This document shows, one piece after another, positions 17,501 through 25,409 of a stretch of 31,230 nt of DNA. The stretch is from Verrucomicrobiota bacterium. Its GTDB lineage: Bacteria; Verrucomicrobiota; Verrucomicrobiia; Verrucomicrobiales; Verrucomicrobiaceae. The first letter of the stretch is position 1; every line of letters begins with the position of its first letter. The stretch is taken from positions 1-31,230 of the forward strand of contig JAEYYS010000274.1 in assembly GCA_023428335.1 (NCBI GenBank). The letters run 5' to 3'. The notes beneath the pieces are model-generated. The model saw nothing but the letters and a program-made list of their open reading frames with translations, did no database searches and was not told the origin of the DNA. Both the position numbers and the translations under genes were made by a program.

Positions 17501-17541
17501 TGCGCGACTTCTTTGCCTACCTGATGAAGGCGTTGCCGTGA
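14539..17541 (+). CDS. PVC-type membrane-bound dehydrogenase with HEAT repeats and C-terminal heme domain
   Basis: This 1000-residue exported protein starts at the ATG at 14539, giving the signal peptide MNRRLLPALFLLTVAAARAQ. Residues about 60-430 form a glucose/sorbosone-dehydrogenase-like propeller of the PVC type (MAAEPVVEQPLYASWDSRGR, ITVFEDTDGDGFFD, MDGWLYGANGSTTTGNVSS, GPDGGFYMADWYDTRLSH). Residues about 440-800 are HEAT-like helical repeats. The C-terminus is the PVC heme-binding domain: GKLQYAARCAICHRLFGEG with CxxCH at Cys879-His883, GPELTGYDRGS, LFNPSLEIREGFGNYIV, and the closing LMPEGLTAGMSDADLRDFFAYL. This propeller-HEAT-cytochrome layout is expanded in planctomycetes and verrucomicrobia and probably oxidises a sugar or related alcohol, passing electrons to the heme. 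The substrate is not known. It is transcribed alone, divergently from bamA. Confidence 0.92.
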   Translation: MNRRLLPALFLLTVAAARAQDVAGNEQVQKIIETFAGRGTLADDSPPTPAQEAVKHFQLRPDLAIDLMAAEPVVEQPLYASWDSRGRMWVTLYRQYQFPAGLKIVSYDPHLRAKFDKVPPPPPRGPKGADKITVFEDTDGDGFFDRHTDVLTGLNIASAALTGMGRIWVLNPPYLLSYPDANGDGLPEGDPEVELSGFGLEDTHSVATSLAWGMDGWLYGANGSTTTGNVSSSNSKNVKWEGQCIWRYHPRRKLFEIYAEGGGNTFSLDIDAKGRVFSGTNNGKTRGMHYEQGSYGIKGWGKHGPLTNPYAFGWFEHMKHEGDEKRFPQAFAIYEGGLLGSAYEGRILAPNSLANLAYVSERLPDGSTFRTKDEALLLSSPDRWFRPVWAGVGPDGGFYMADWYDTRLSHVRPVDDWHKTSGRIYRIRPASGAPKLKPFDLSKASGEALLGHLGHANEWFRKQAVLEIGWRGLTELTPKLEAMLDGPQALEALWALDALRPDQAAPLQHRDPYVRRWAVKMLGERRQVEGDGLARMARGETHPEVRAQILASAKRLPAAAALPLLWAGDAEDTSGHLSLLAWWALESKAEKERAAVFAFLQSDAAFLKTALFRDHLAEKLARRYALAGGDDNLNACAELLALTQDEALRAKFIAGIATAFEGAELPKLPDALAKALQDYMAKQSGGDLTLALRSGSAEAQKKALALLASSKESNAARIAVAKTLAELGKAEAVAPMVAILRGTNPPGLKRGILQAAARFDDRRIAEALLTSYEAQIAGDKALREDALRVLAGRKAWALELVHFVNQWKVPARHVPVDVVRQLSLHRDPAIDAALDTHWKGLLITGPSEAKEKEMARIKAVLKAGLGDPEKGKLQYAARCAICHRLFGEGMAIGPELTGYDRGSADFWLDNLFNPSLEIREGFGNYIVNMKNGQILTGIMDAQDAAGIVLKDIAGNRTPVKQADIDRLEASPVSLMPEGLTAGMSDADLRDFFAYLMKALP

Positions 17542-17606
17542 TCAGCCGGCCCTTTGCACAACCCGCCGGGAAGGCCGAGTGGCGTCGCCGCGATCCGCCC
17601 CAGTGA

Positions 17607-17631
17607 CGGCGGGCCGGGAACAGGCCCGCCG
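17607..17631. terminator. GC-rich hairpin between convergent genes (possible bidirectional terminator)
   Basis: A perfect 9-base-pair stem (CGGCGGGCC with GGCCCGCCG) encloses a 7-base loop, midway between the convergent stops at 17541 and 17671. Neither strand has a T-run after it, so it is not a classical intrinsic terminator. It may stall polymerase or protect 3' ends. Confidence 0.45.
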
Positions 17632-17670
17632 CTCACCACCAACCCGTGCCGACGGATCTGCCGCAGGCCG

Positions 17671-20600
17671 TCAAGGATCCTGAACCTCCAGGGAGACCGC
17701 ATTGCTGACCTCGCCATCGGGCGTCAACGCATTGGTGACGCGCACGGTGTAGCTGCCGATATCGTCCAGGGAAACCGCATCAAACACCAGCTTGTTCACG
17801 GTAGTATTGGTTCCAATCTCGGCGCCATCCTTGAGCCACTGGTAGAACAACGGGCTGGTGCCCTGGGCCGTGGCGGTGATCTCGACACGCGCACCGGCCG
17901 GCACCGGCTGCTCGACCGGCATCGTGATGGCGGCGGCGACATTCGTCACCGGCAGACCGACCACCAGCTCCACTGGATCGCTGAGCACGCCAGCCGGAGT
18001 TTCGGTGTTGAAGACACGGACGGTGTAATTCGCCGTGTCGGACTCGGCGACCGCGAGCAGGGTAAGGGTCACGCTGGTGGCACCATCGATGACATTGCCC
18101 TCCTTGTACCACTGGTAGGTGAAGGGGCCAAGACCCGCGTTGCTGACGGTGAAGTCGACACGCTGGCCGACGGCGACCGCGCCCGCCGACGGCGTGCGAG
18201 AGACGACGACATTGGAGACGCGGGCATCAAGGGCGAGAGCCACCTCGTTGCTCATCACCCCGGGATTGGTCAGGGCGTTGGCGACACGAACGCTGTAGTC
18301 ACCTTCGTCGCCCGCCGAAGCGAAGTCGATCTCGTAGGTGGCCTGGGTGGCGCCTTCGATTTCCTCGCCGTCCTTGAACCATTGATAGGTGAAGGGGCCG
18401 GTACCGTCGGCGGCGGCCAGGAAGGTCACCTCACTGCCGATCGGCACCAGTTCATCGGGCGGCGTGCGCGAGGCGATCGGGTTGCGCACCATCGAGGCGA
18501 CTTCGAGATTGACCTCGTTGCTGAGCACGCCGGAGGGGCTGAGCAGGCTGGTCACCCGCACGGTGTAGGTGCCGGCGTGAATGGAACTGACCTCTTCAAT
18601 GACATAGGTGCTCGCGGTCGCACCCTCAATGTCCTCGTTGTTGCGGCGCCACTGGTAGGAGAGCTCGCCACTGCCGACGGCGGCGGCGCTGAAGGTGACG
18701 CTTTCGCCCTCGTCGATAAGGGCATCCACGGGGCTGCGGCTGATGATGACCGAGGAGACCGGATTGTTGACGGTGAGTGCCGCCGGGGCGCTGACGATGC
18801 GACCGTAGGGCGTGCTGATGACGACATCGTAATCGCCCTCGTTGCCCTCGTTGATGGCGGTGAGCTGATGGCTGGCACCGATGGCGCCGCTGATGCTGTT
18901 GCCCTTGAAACGCCACTGGTAGCTGAGCGTGCCGAGCGCCTGGGCGACAACACTGAAGGTGTGGCTGTCACCGGGATCGACGGTGGCCGCCACCGGCTGG
19001 GTGAGAATCTGAATCGGCGCGGAGCTGAGGCGCAGACCGCCAGCCAGGATGGGAGAGGTCTTCAGCGTCGTCGCCGGCGGCCCTTCCGAAGGCTTCTGCG
19101 CGAGCACGAAGCTGCCGACCCCCTTGCCGGTGTCGCCGGGCACATCGACGGTGACCAACTCGTTGAACTCGTTGCGTCGTTGGGTCTGGGTGTCGGGGAT
19201 GCGCGGAATGACGAGGCCGTAGAAGGAGGCTTTGCGCTGCGGTTTCAATTCGGGGTCATCATCAAGGCTGAAGCTGCCGCTGATCAGGCCGGTGGTGCGG
19301 ATGACCGCGAGGTTGACCGATCCCGGATTGCCGGCGGCGGGAATCCCCGGAACGTTGCTGCCGTTGAGGGTGAGCAGCGGCACATCCGGATCCGTCTGGG
19401 CCGCTTCCAGACCGCCCTCCTCAAAGGCGAGGCTGGCGTTCTCACTGCTGCCCTGCGGCAGGCCAAGCACGGGCTTGCCGGTGCCTGGCGGGTTGTAGGA
19501 GATGCCGAGCGTCTCCAGCGTCAGCGGGCCAAAGCCGTCGCGGTAGGCGCGCTCCTTGGCCGACGCCTGCGGATCCTTGCGCCAGTTCAGACTGCCGGAG
19601 ACGCGCAGCCAGAGTTCATTGACGCCGGCCGGGGCGAGGTTGACGCCGAGGATGCTCTGGACACCGCCGACCGCCCCCGTACCCTTGTAGAGCGACTGAT
19701 AGACGAGGAACTGGAACTGGCTGCCGAGGTAGGAACTGCAGGTGAAACTGGTGCCGTCGCCCATGCGCCCCACGCACGAGACAACACCGCTGTTGACGAG
19801 CGCCGCGCGCAGGAAGCCGTCGCCCTGCGGAATGTCATCCTCGCCGACATCCTCCTCGTCCAGATGCAGACCGATGTTGAAGGTCTGCTGCAGGCCAACC
19901 GGATTCCACGAGGGGTGATACACGCGACGGTAGCCATAGATTTCGGCAGTGTTGACGCCGTCGGTCACCAAGCCGCTGATGTCGCCGCTGTCGGTGAACC
20001 CCTGCAGGGCGACCGTTTGGAACAGCAGGGTGAGGTTGGACTGACCCCGGCGTACAATGACGGCCTGACCGCTGGCGAAGTTGCTGCCGGGCGTCTGGCG
20101 CATGGTGCCCTTAAAGCTGTAGCGATTCTTGCCCTCGATCAGCTTGCCGCTGACCTGGCCGCCATCGGTGACCGTCAAGTCGAAGCGCCCGCCCTTGTCA
20201 CCATTGAGCACCGCGGACGGCGCAACCTGACCGATGAAGGAACCGACTGCCGGTTCGGGCATGGGCAGCACGATCAAGGTGCCGCTTACCGGCAGACTCA
20301 CGCCGGCGGCGTTGCGACCGGTGACCGTCAGCGGATAAAAGCCCGGCTTCGTCGGCCGGCCCTGGATGCGGCCGGTGGCGGCATCCATGCGCAGCCCGGC
20401 CGGCAGGCCCTTGATGGTGAAGAGGGCGACCGAGGTATTGGCCTCCCCGCCGAACGGCAGGGTGTGATCGTAATCGAGACCGATGTAAGCATTGGCCGGG
20501 GTGAAATTTGCCAGCACTGGACGTTCGGCGAGATTGACGCGCCAGGCGCCCGTCTCGGCCTCCAGACCGCTGCCGGGGCTGCTGACGCGGCAGGTGTAAT

Positions 20601-23600
20601 TGCCGATCTCGGCCTCGCTCAATTCTGTCAGGATGAGTTGGGACTTCGTGATGCCGGTGATCGCAGTGGTTTCGACGAGCAGCAGGCCGCCGTTGCGGAA
20701 CCACTGGTACTGCAGGCCCGGACCACCGGTCGCCTGCGCCGTCAGCACCACCTTTTTGCCGGCCAGCCCCAGCGCCAGGCGCGAGGCCTTGTCGACGACG
20801 AGCACCTCCGCCGACTCGCTGAGCACGTTCTTGGCGGCGACATTGCTGGCCCGCGCCTGATAGACACCGCCGTCGACCAGACTCGCGGCGGGCAGGCTCA
20901 GTTTCGTCGAGGTCTGCTTGGGCACGACCTTGCCTGAGCGCAGCCAGGCGATGACCGGCAGGGGCGAGCCGGTGCCGTTCACCTCAAGTTCAAGCGGCTG
21001 GCCGACCTCGACCACCTTGGCCTGCGGCTGGGTGGTGAAAACGGGCGGCGCGCGCAGGTCGATGCGGACGATGTTGCTGAGCACGCTGAGACCCTCATCG
21101 GCGACGCGCACGGCGTACTCACCGGTCTTGCCGGCATCCACACCGGCCACCACCAGTGTCGGACCGGTCTCGCCATTGATCTCCTCGCCGTCCTTCAGCC
21201 ACTGGTAACCCAAAGAGCCGCTGCCGGTCGCCCTGACCGCAAGTTTGGCGGTCGCGCCTTCTTTGACGGTCACCGACACCGGCTGGCGGGTGATGACCGG
21301 CGCCTTGTAGTTGCGCACGATGGTGGCGGTGAAGGTCTGCGTGCTGACATTGCCATCGAGGTCAGCCGCCTGGACCGTGATCTGGGAGCTGCCCTCCTTG
21401 AGGGTCTGCAGCACCAGGCTGGTGCCGCTGATCGCCGCCGAGACAACGCTGCTGTCGCTGTTGGCGGTGACACTGTAGCGGAAGACCGGGACCTGCGCGG
21501 CCTGCTGAATGCGCACCGTCTTTTCAACATCCATGTCCACCGGCGCGCTGCCCTCGCTGTTCATCGGCACCGTCTCCAGCGCCTCGCGGCGCAGGAATTG
21601 GTACTGACCGTTGCTGAACTCAAAGAGCTGGACACGCTTGTCGAGCGATTCGGCGGTGCCGCTGCCGCTGTTGAAGTTGCGATACACCCCGATCGGCAGG
21701 GCGGCGATGGCATCGGCCACGCTCATGCCGCTGCCGGCGACGCGTCCGAAGGCGGCAAACCCCTCGTTCTGATTGTCAAGGTTGAGGGAATTGTCGGCGA
21801 GGTTGACGAAGAAATCGAGCGTGGCGCTGTCGGGCGATCCCGGAAGTTTGGCCCAGGCCACGGTGCCACGCACATTGGAGATGCCCGGCTCATTGCGCGG
21901 CGACAGGCGCGAAGGCTGGCTGAGCACGAAGTAGTCGGGCGCCTGCACCGGCACGTAGCTGCCGGTCTGGATGATGAACCCCGGTACCGAACGATGGAAG
22001 GCGACGCCGTTGTAGGTGCCGTTGTTGACGTAGTGGAGGAAGTTCTGCACCGACTCGGGGGTCAGTTCAGGATAGAGCAGCACGTCGAGGTCACCCAGCG
22101 TTGTGCGCAGGCGCACGGCGGCCTGCGAATCGGCATCGGCGAACTTGTCCTGCAGCGGCAGCACCAGTTGCAGGCCGGGCGCGTAGGTGACGTCGGGGAT
22201 CGGACTGGCGACCGCCGGCGCGACCCCCTGCGGCAGCACGCGCAGATTCAGCACGGCGGTGGCGGTGTGGTCGTTGTTGAACTGCGCCGTCAACGTGCAG
22301 GGATACAGACCGGCCACGGAGGGTGTGCCGCTGATGACGCCGCTGGTGGCATTGAACTCCAGTCCGGCGGGCAGGCCGGTGACGTTCCACCCGGTGCGCG
22401 CATCGGGATTGGAGGTCGCCAGTTGATAGGTGAAGAACTCGGCCTGCCGCACAGGGTGAAAGGGGCGGATGATGACATCGTCCTCGGCATAACCACTGGC
22501 ATTGCGCTCCACCTCCGAGGCGAACAGGTTCTGCCACGGCGTCACAAAGCCGTGGTTGGGGGTCGCCTCCGCCTCGGCGGCCTGCTGGGCGGCGAGGCGC
22601 CCGGTGACCACACCACTGCTGTTGCGCGTGTAGATGACGGCCTCGACGCGAAACTCATGAGCGGTGCCCTTTTCAAAATCGCTGGGCGTGTCATCGCTGA
22701 ATTCCGCTTGGCTGACATTCACGCGCCGGGTGTCGGCCGGCAGGGTGAGGGCATACTTCCATTCCGTGGTGCCCTTGACGCGGGCAAAGACTTCAAAATT
22801 GGTCTCGGCCTCGGACTGGTCCTGCCACTCGAGGCGGATCTGGCCTGTGTAACCGGTGTCGGTCGCGGTCAGATTGCCCGGGCCCGGAAAGGTCGTGCCA
22901 AGCTCGATCTCATTGCTTGGCGCCGATGGATCACCGACCACACTGCCGGAGACCGGATCCAAATAAACCGCCCGCACACGCCAGTCGAGGGTCACGGCCG
23001 AACCGACGGTGACATCAAACTGGGTGGCGTTCGCCGCCGTGGTGGCGGCCCCACTGCCAAGTTGCGTCCAGGTACTCTCGTCCAAGTCCTTGTACTCAAT
23101 GCGGTAACCGCCTTCGTTGTCCGAATTGTCGGTCCAACGCAGCCGGATGCGCGTCTGGTCGAGCACCGAGCCCTGCAGGTTCGTCGGCGCCGTCAGAACC
23201 GGAATCGCCACCGAGACCTCGTTGGACAATTCCGAGTCGTAGGGGGTCACCCGCACCGGCGTGGCGTTGTGATAATTGTTCTGCGCCTGAATCAGCCGCA
23301 GCACCGAGCGCACGCGGAAGTTGTAGGTCGTGCCGGGAACAAAATCGACCCGGCTGTTGGCCAGGCTGCCGCTGTTGAGATGCGCCAGCTTGCTCGGCGG
23401 CAACTGACCCGAGCGCAGCAACACCTCGGTGCGGTCCAGCTCCAGATAAAACGACTTCGTGTAGTCCGTGTCGCCCTGCTTTTTGTAGAAGACCTGATGG
23501 TAGGTTTCGGCATTGCTGGTGTCGACCCAGTTGAGTTGCACCCGGCCATCGCCCTGCCCTTCCGCCGTCAGGCCGGTCGGCGTGCCCAGCGCACCCGTGG

Positions 23601-24018
23601 CGCCGGGGTAGGTGATCGTCTGGATTGGCCCGGCGCGCGATTCGATCTTGGCGCCGTTGTACTTGAAGGCGGTGACTTGGAACTGGATGGTCTGCCCCGG
23701 CAGCAGGTTGAAGGGCGACGAAGTGCCCCCGCCCAGATACAGGCCCTCCTGATTGGGACCGAAATAGCCGGCGTTGTAAAACGGACCCGTGTTGCCGCCG
23801 CGGAAATCCACCCGGTAGCCCGTCTCATCAATGGCGTTGTCATCCCAGGTCAGCACATAGGTGTCGCCTGTCAGCGTGGTGTTGCCGTTCTTCACTCCGA
23901 CACTGACACGGGCCTTGACGTCGGAAGGCGCCCCCGGCGGCAATGCCGTCGCGACCACTGCCGGCAGCAGGATCAGACAGGCCAGCCGACGGAAAAAGGG
24001 TGGAAAAAGAAAAAGCAT
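17671..24018 (-). CDS. Giant exported Fn3/Ig-like protein with an internal cyclophilin domain
   Basis: This encodes about 2115 residues. The ATG at 24018 gives a signal peptide (MLFLFPPFFRRLACLILLPA); a TTG at 24042 is a possible longer start. Order of domains: four fibronectin-III-like units (about 25-500; e.g. RIRLRWTDNSDNEGGYRIEY); a putative-Ig unit GLPAGLEFNATSGVISGTPS (about 560); a cyclophilin-type prolyl isomerase domain (about 630-820) with FHRSVPGFIIQTG at 674-686, DFFVNLADN and FAAFGRV; three Ig-like units (about 905-1180; LGYQWLKDGEEI, LQYQWFRNGGLL); a second putative-Ig unit (about 1235); a beta-rich region (about 1265-1660); and five Ig-like repeats of about 90 residues (1667 to the end), each with YQW and GxYxVRV. 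There is no PEP-CTERM, LPXTG or Por tail. Likely a surface or released adhesin/scaffold; the function is not known. Confidence 0.85.
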   Translation of the reverse strand: MLFLFPPFFRRLACLILLPAVVATALPPGAPSDVKARVSVGVKNGNTTLTGDTYVLTWDDNAIDETGYRVDFRGGNTGPFYNAGYFGPNQEGLYLGGGTSSPFNLLPGQTIQFQVTAFKYNGAKIESRAGPIQTITYPGATGALGTPTGLTAEGQGDGRVQLNWVDTSNAETYHQVFYKKQGDTDYTKSFYLELDRTEVLLRSGQLPPSKLAHLNSGSLANSRVDFVPGTTYNFRVRSVLRLIQAQNNYHNATPVRVTPYDSELSNEVSVAIPVLTAPTNLQGSVLDQTRIRLRWTDNSDNEGGYRIEYKDLDESTWTQLGSGAATTAANATQFDVTVGSAVTLDWRVRAVYLDPVSGSVVGDPSAPSNEIELGTTFPGPGNLTATDTGYTGQIRLEWQDQSEAETNFEVFARVKGTTEWKYALTLPADTRRVNVSQAEFSDDTPSDFEKGTAHEFRVEAVIYTRNSSGVVTGRLAAQQAAEAEATPNHGFVTPWQNLFASEVERNASGYAEDDVIIRPFHPVRQAEFFTYQLATSNPDARTGWNVTGLPAGLEFNATSGVISGTPSVAGLYPCTLTAQFNNDHTATAVLNLRVLPQGVAPAVASPIPDVTYAPGLQLVLPLQDKFADADSQAAVRLRTTLGDLDVLLYPELTPESVQNFLHYVNNGTYNGVAFHRSVPGFIIQTGSYVPVQAPDYFVLSQPSRLSPRNEPGISNVRGTVAWAKLPGSPDSATLDFFVNLADNSLNLDNQNEGFAAFGRVAGSGMSVADAIAALPIGVYRNFNSGSGTAESLDKRVQLFEFSNGQYQFLRREALETVPMNSEGSAPVDMDVEKTVRIQQAAQVPVFRYSVTANSDSSVVSAAISGTSLVLQTLKEGSSQITVQAADLDGNVSTQTFTATIVRNYKAPVITRQPVSVTVKEGATAKLAVRATGSGSLGYQWLKDGEEINGETGPTLVVAGVDAGKTGEYAVRVADEGLSVLSNIVRIDLRAPPVFTTQPQAKVVEVGQPLELEVNGTGSPLPVIAWLRSGKVVPKQTSTKLSLPAASLVDGGVYQARASNVAAKNVLSESAEVLVVDKASRLALGLAGKKVVLTAQATGGPGLQYQWFRNGGLLLVETTAITGITKSQLILTELSEAEIGNYTCRVSSPGSGLEAETGAWRVNLAERPVLANFTPANAYIGLDYDHTLPFGGEANTSVALFTIKGLPAGLRMDAATGRIQGRPTKPGFYPLTVTGRNAAGVSLPVSGTLIVLPMPEPAVGSFIGQVAPSAVLNGDKGGRFDLTVTDGGQVSGKLIEGKNRYSFKGTMRQTPGSNFASGQAVIVRRGQSNLTLLFQTVALQGFTDSGDISGLVTDGVNTAEIYGYRRVYHPSWNPVGLQQTFNIGLHLDEEDVGEDDIPQGDGFLRAALVNSGVVSCVGRMGDGTSFTCSSYLGSQFQFLVYQSLYKGTGAVGGVQSILGVNLAPAGVNELWLRVSGSLNWRKDPQASAKERAYRDGFGPLTLETLGISYNPPGTGKPVLGLPQGSSENASLAFEEGGLEAAQTDPDVPLLTLNGSNVPGIPAAGNPGSVNLAVIRTTGLISGSFSLDDDPELKPQRKASFYGLVIPRIPDTQTQRRNEFNELVTVDVPGDTGKGVGSFVLAQKPSEGPPATTLKTSPILAGGLRLSSAPIQILTQPVAATVDPGDSHTFSVVAQALGTLSYQWRFKGNSISGAIGASHQLTAINEGNEGDYDVVISTPYGRIVSAPAALTVNNPVSSVIISRSPVDALIDEGESVTFSAAAVGSGELSYQWRRNNEDIEGATASTYVIEEVSSIHAGTYTVRVTSLLSPSGVLSNEVNLEVASMVRNPIASRTPPDELVPIGSEVTFLAAADGTGPFTYQWFKDGEEIEGATQATYEIDFASAGDEGDYSVRVANALTNPGVMSNEVALALDARVSNVVVSRTPSAGAVAVGQRVDFTVSNAGLGPFTYQWYKEGNVIDGATSVTLTLLAVAESDTANYTVRVFNTETPAGVLSDPVELVVGLPVTNVAAAITMPVEQPVPAGARVEITATAQGTSPLFYQWLKDGAEIGTNTTVNKLVFDAVSLDDIGSYTVRVTNALTPDGEVSNAVSLEVQDP

Positions 24019-24084
24019 GGGGGCAAGGGGCTGCCGACTCAATGGATGTTGGACAGTACCCGGGGGTGGTTTTGTTCGATAAGC

Positions 24085-24111
24085 CTACTATTTTTGTCAT
24101 TACATCGTCAA
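24085..24111 (-). promoter_or_regulatory. Weak promoter candidate for the giant Ig-like gene
   Basis: On the minus strand TTGACG (24111-24106) is followed after 15 bases by TAGTAG (24090-24085). The -35 is the same hexamer as upstream of bamA. The spacer is short and the -10 matches only 3 of 6, so confidence is low. It would leave a leader of about 60 bases to the ATG at 24018. Confidence 0.25.
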
Positions 24112-24125
24112 TTCTTTTTCCGCGG

Positions 24126-24156
24126 AAGCCCGCGGCCGCCGTCGGAGCGGGCTTTT
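24126..24156 (+). promoter_or_regulatory. Leader stem-loop with T-tract upstream of the FG-GAP gene
   Basis: A perfect 8-base-pair stem (AAGCCCGC at 24126-24133 with GCGGGCTT at 24147-24154) has a 13-base loop and runs into TTTT. It ends 60 bases before the plus-strand start at 24216. There is no plus-strand gene just upstream to terminate, so if transcribed it would lie in the 5' leader and could act as an attenuator. This is inference from shape alone. Confidence 0.35.
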
Positions 24157-24215
24157 GCCAGGCCTGCGCGTTTTTCACTGGCCAACCCCGCCCTGCTGCG
24201 CGCATGGTCGGCGCC

Positions 24216-25394
24216 ATGCGCTGCCTCGCCCTGCTCCTGCTCCCCACCCTGGGCCTTGCCCAGACTTCGCCCGACTTCCGCACGACGGAAATCGATGCCG
24301 AAATCGGCATTGGTTACGGTCTCGCCCTGGCCGACGTCGATGGCGACGGTCGCACCGACATCCTGCTGGCCGACAAGGACGCCATTGTCTGGTATCAGAA
24401 CCCAACCTGGCAAAAGCGTGTGCTGGCGCCCAAGCTGACCGACCGCGACCATGTCTGCATCGCCGCGCGCGACATCGACGGCGACGGCAAGGCCGAGGTG
24501 GCCGTGGGGGCGCAGTGGAATCCGGGCGACACCGAGACGAGCGGCGCGGTGTTTTATTTGCAGCCGCCGGCCGACCGCCTGCAGCCCTGGACGCCGGTGC
24601 AGCTCACCCATGAGCCCACCACCCACCGCATGCGCTGGGTGCGCAACCGCGCCGACCGCTACGACTTGGTGGTCGCACCGCTGCACGGCCGCGGCAACAA
24701 GAACGGCGAGGGCGCCGGCGTGCGCCTGCTCGCCTACCACGTGCCGGAGGACGTCACCCAGCCCTGGAACACCACGCTGATCCACGATGGCATGCACATG
24801 ACCCACAATTTCGAGGTCGTGCCGGCTCCGGCCCATGAGGCGGAAACCCTGCTGCTGGCGGGCAAGGAAGGCATCGTCCGGCTCACGCCGGGTGACGCCG
24901 GCTGGAAGGCGCAGTGGGTGTCCGACCACCGCCAGGCCGGCCTCGCTGGTGCCGGCGAAATCCGCTGGGGCGCCTTTGCCGGTGGTCAGCCCTACATTGC
25001 CACCGTTGAACCCATGCACGGCCACCAGCTCGTCCTGTACACCCCGCCCGCGGGCGGCCCCAAGGACGGCCTCTGGGAGCGGCGTGTGCTCGATGACAGC
25101 CTGGTCGACGGCCACGCCCTCGCCTGCTACGACTACCTCGGCCTCAACAACCGCCAGATCGCCGTCGGCTGGCGCTCGGCGCAAAAGGTCGGCCCGCGCG
25201 TCGGCGTGAAGCTGTTTTACACCACCAAGGAGGACGGCAACGGCTGGCAGCAGCACCTCATCGACGACAACGGCATGGCCTGCGAAGACCTGATGGGCGC
25301 CGACCTCGACGGCGATGGTGACACCGACCTCGTCGCCGCTGGTCGCCGCTCGAAAAATGTCAGGATCTACTGGAACCAGCGCCGGCAGCCCTGA
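24216..25394 (+). CDS. Secreted FG-GAP/VCBS repeat protein
   Basis: This 392-residue exported protein begins with the signal peptide MRCLALLLLPTLGLAQ. An in-frame ATG at 24204 adds four residues (MVGA) and is an equally possible start. Calcium-loop repeats are present at the N-terminus (LADVDGDGRTDILLADKD, ARDIDGDGKAEVAVGA) and at the C-terminus (MGADLDGDGDTDLVAAG), with propeller-like blades between them (HMTHNFEVVP, LLAGKEGIVRL, RQIAVGWRS). This arrangement is common in verrucomicrobial and planctomycete exported proteins and resembles 'VCBS repeat-containing' proteins of about 400 residues with a seven-blade layout. No catalytic residues were recognised. The downstream permease gene begins 15 bases after its stop, so they may share a transcript. 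It is not close in sequence to the FG-GAP gene at 1001-3268 beyond the repeat motif. Confidence 0.82.
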   Translation: MRCLALLLLPTLGLAQTSPDFRTTEIDAEIGIGYGLALADVDGDGRTDILLADKDAIVWYQNPTWQKRVLAPKLTDRDHVCIAARDIDGDGKAEVAVGAQWNPGDTETSGAVFYLQPPADRLQPWTPVQLTHEPTTHRMRWVRNRADRYDLVVAPLHGRGNKNGEGAGVRLLAYHVPEDVTQPWNTTLIHDGMHMTHNFEVVPAPAHEAETLLLAGKEGIVRLTPGDAGWKAQWVSDHRQAGLAGAGEIRWGAFAGGQPYIATVEPMHGHQLVLYTPPAGGPKDGLWERRVLDDSLVDGHALACYDYLGLNNRQIAVGWRSAQKVGPRVGVKLFYTTKEDGNGWQQHLIDDNGMACEDLMGADLDGDGDTDLVAAGRRSKNVRIYWNQRRQP

Positions 25395-25409
25395 CCGCCC
25401 CTCTCACCC

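Larger units (their letters stand above)
24019..24215. other. Divergent intergenic region with AT-rich core and hairpin
   Basis: About 200 bases separate the giant Ig-like gene from the FG-GAP gene. The stretch 24069-24120 is clearly more AT-rich than its surroundings (e.g. tactatttttgtcattacat), as expected for promoter DNA. It holds a minus-strand promoter candidate and, closer to the plus-strand gene, a stem-loop followed by four T. No coding potential was seen. Confidence 0.5.

Noticed and set aside
17674..19020. Tandem repeat at DNA level in the five C-terminal Ig-like units
   Set aside because: The repeats are conserved at protein fold level, but the DNA has diverged and no long direct repeat is visible.
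17554..20937. Plus-strand open frame of 1127 codons opposite the giant Ig-like gene
   Set aside because: It is antisense to a gene with clear Ig-like motifs; its translation is low-information, GC-driven sequence with no signal or domain.
17671..24018. PEP-CTERM, LPXTG or type IX secretion tail on the giant protein
   Set aside because: The protein ends right after the last Ig-like unit (SLEVQDP) without a hydrophobic or sorting tail.
21598..24438. Plus-strand open frame of 946 codons opposite the N-terminal half of the giant protein
   Set aside because: It runs through the divergent promoter region and into another gene in a different frame, and has no recognisable domain.
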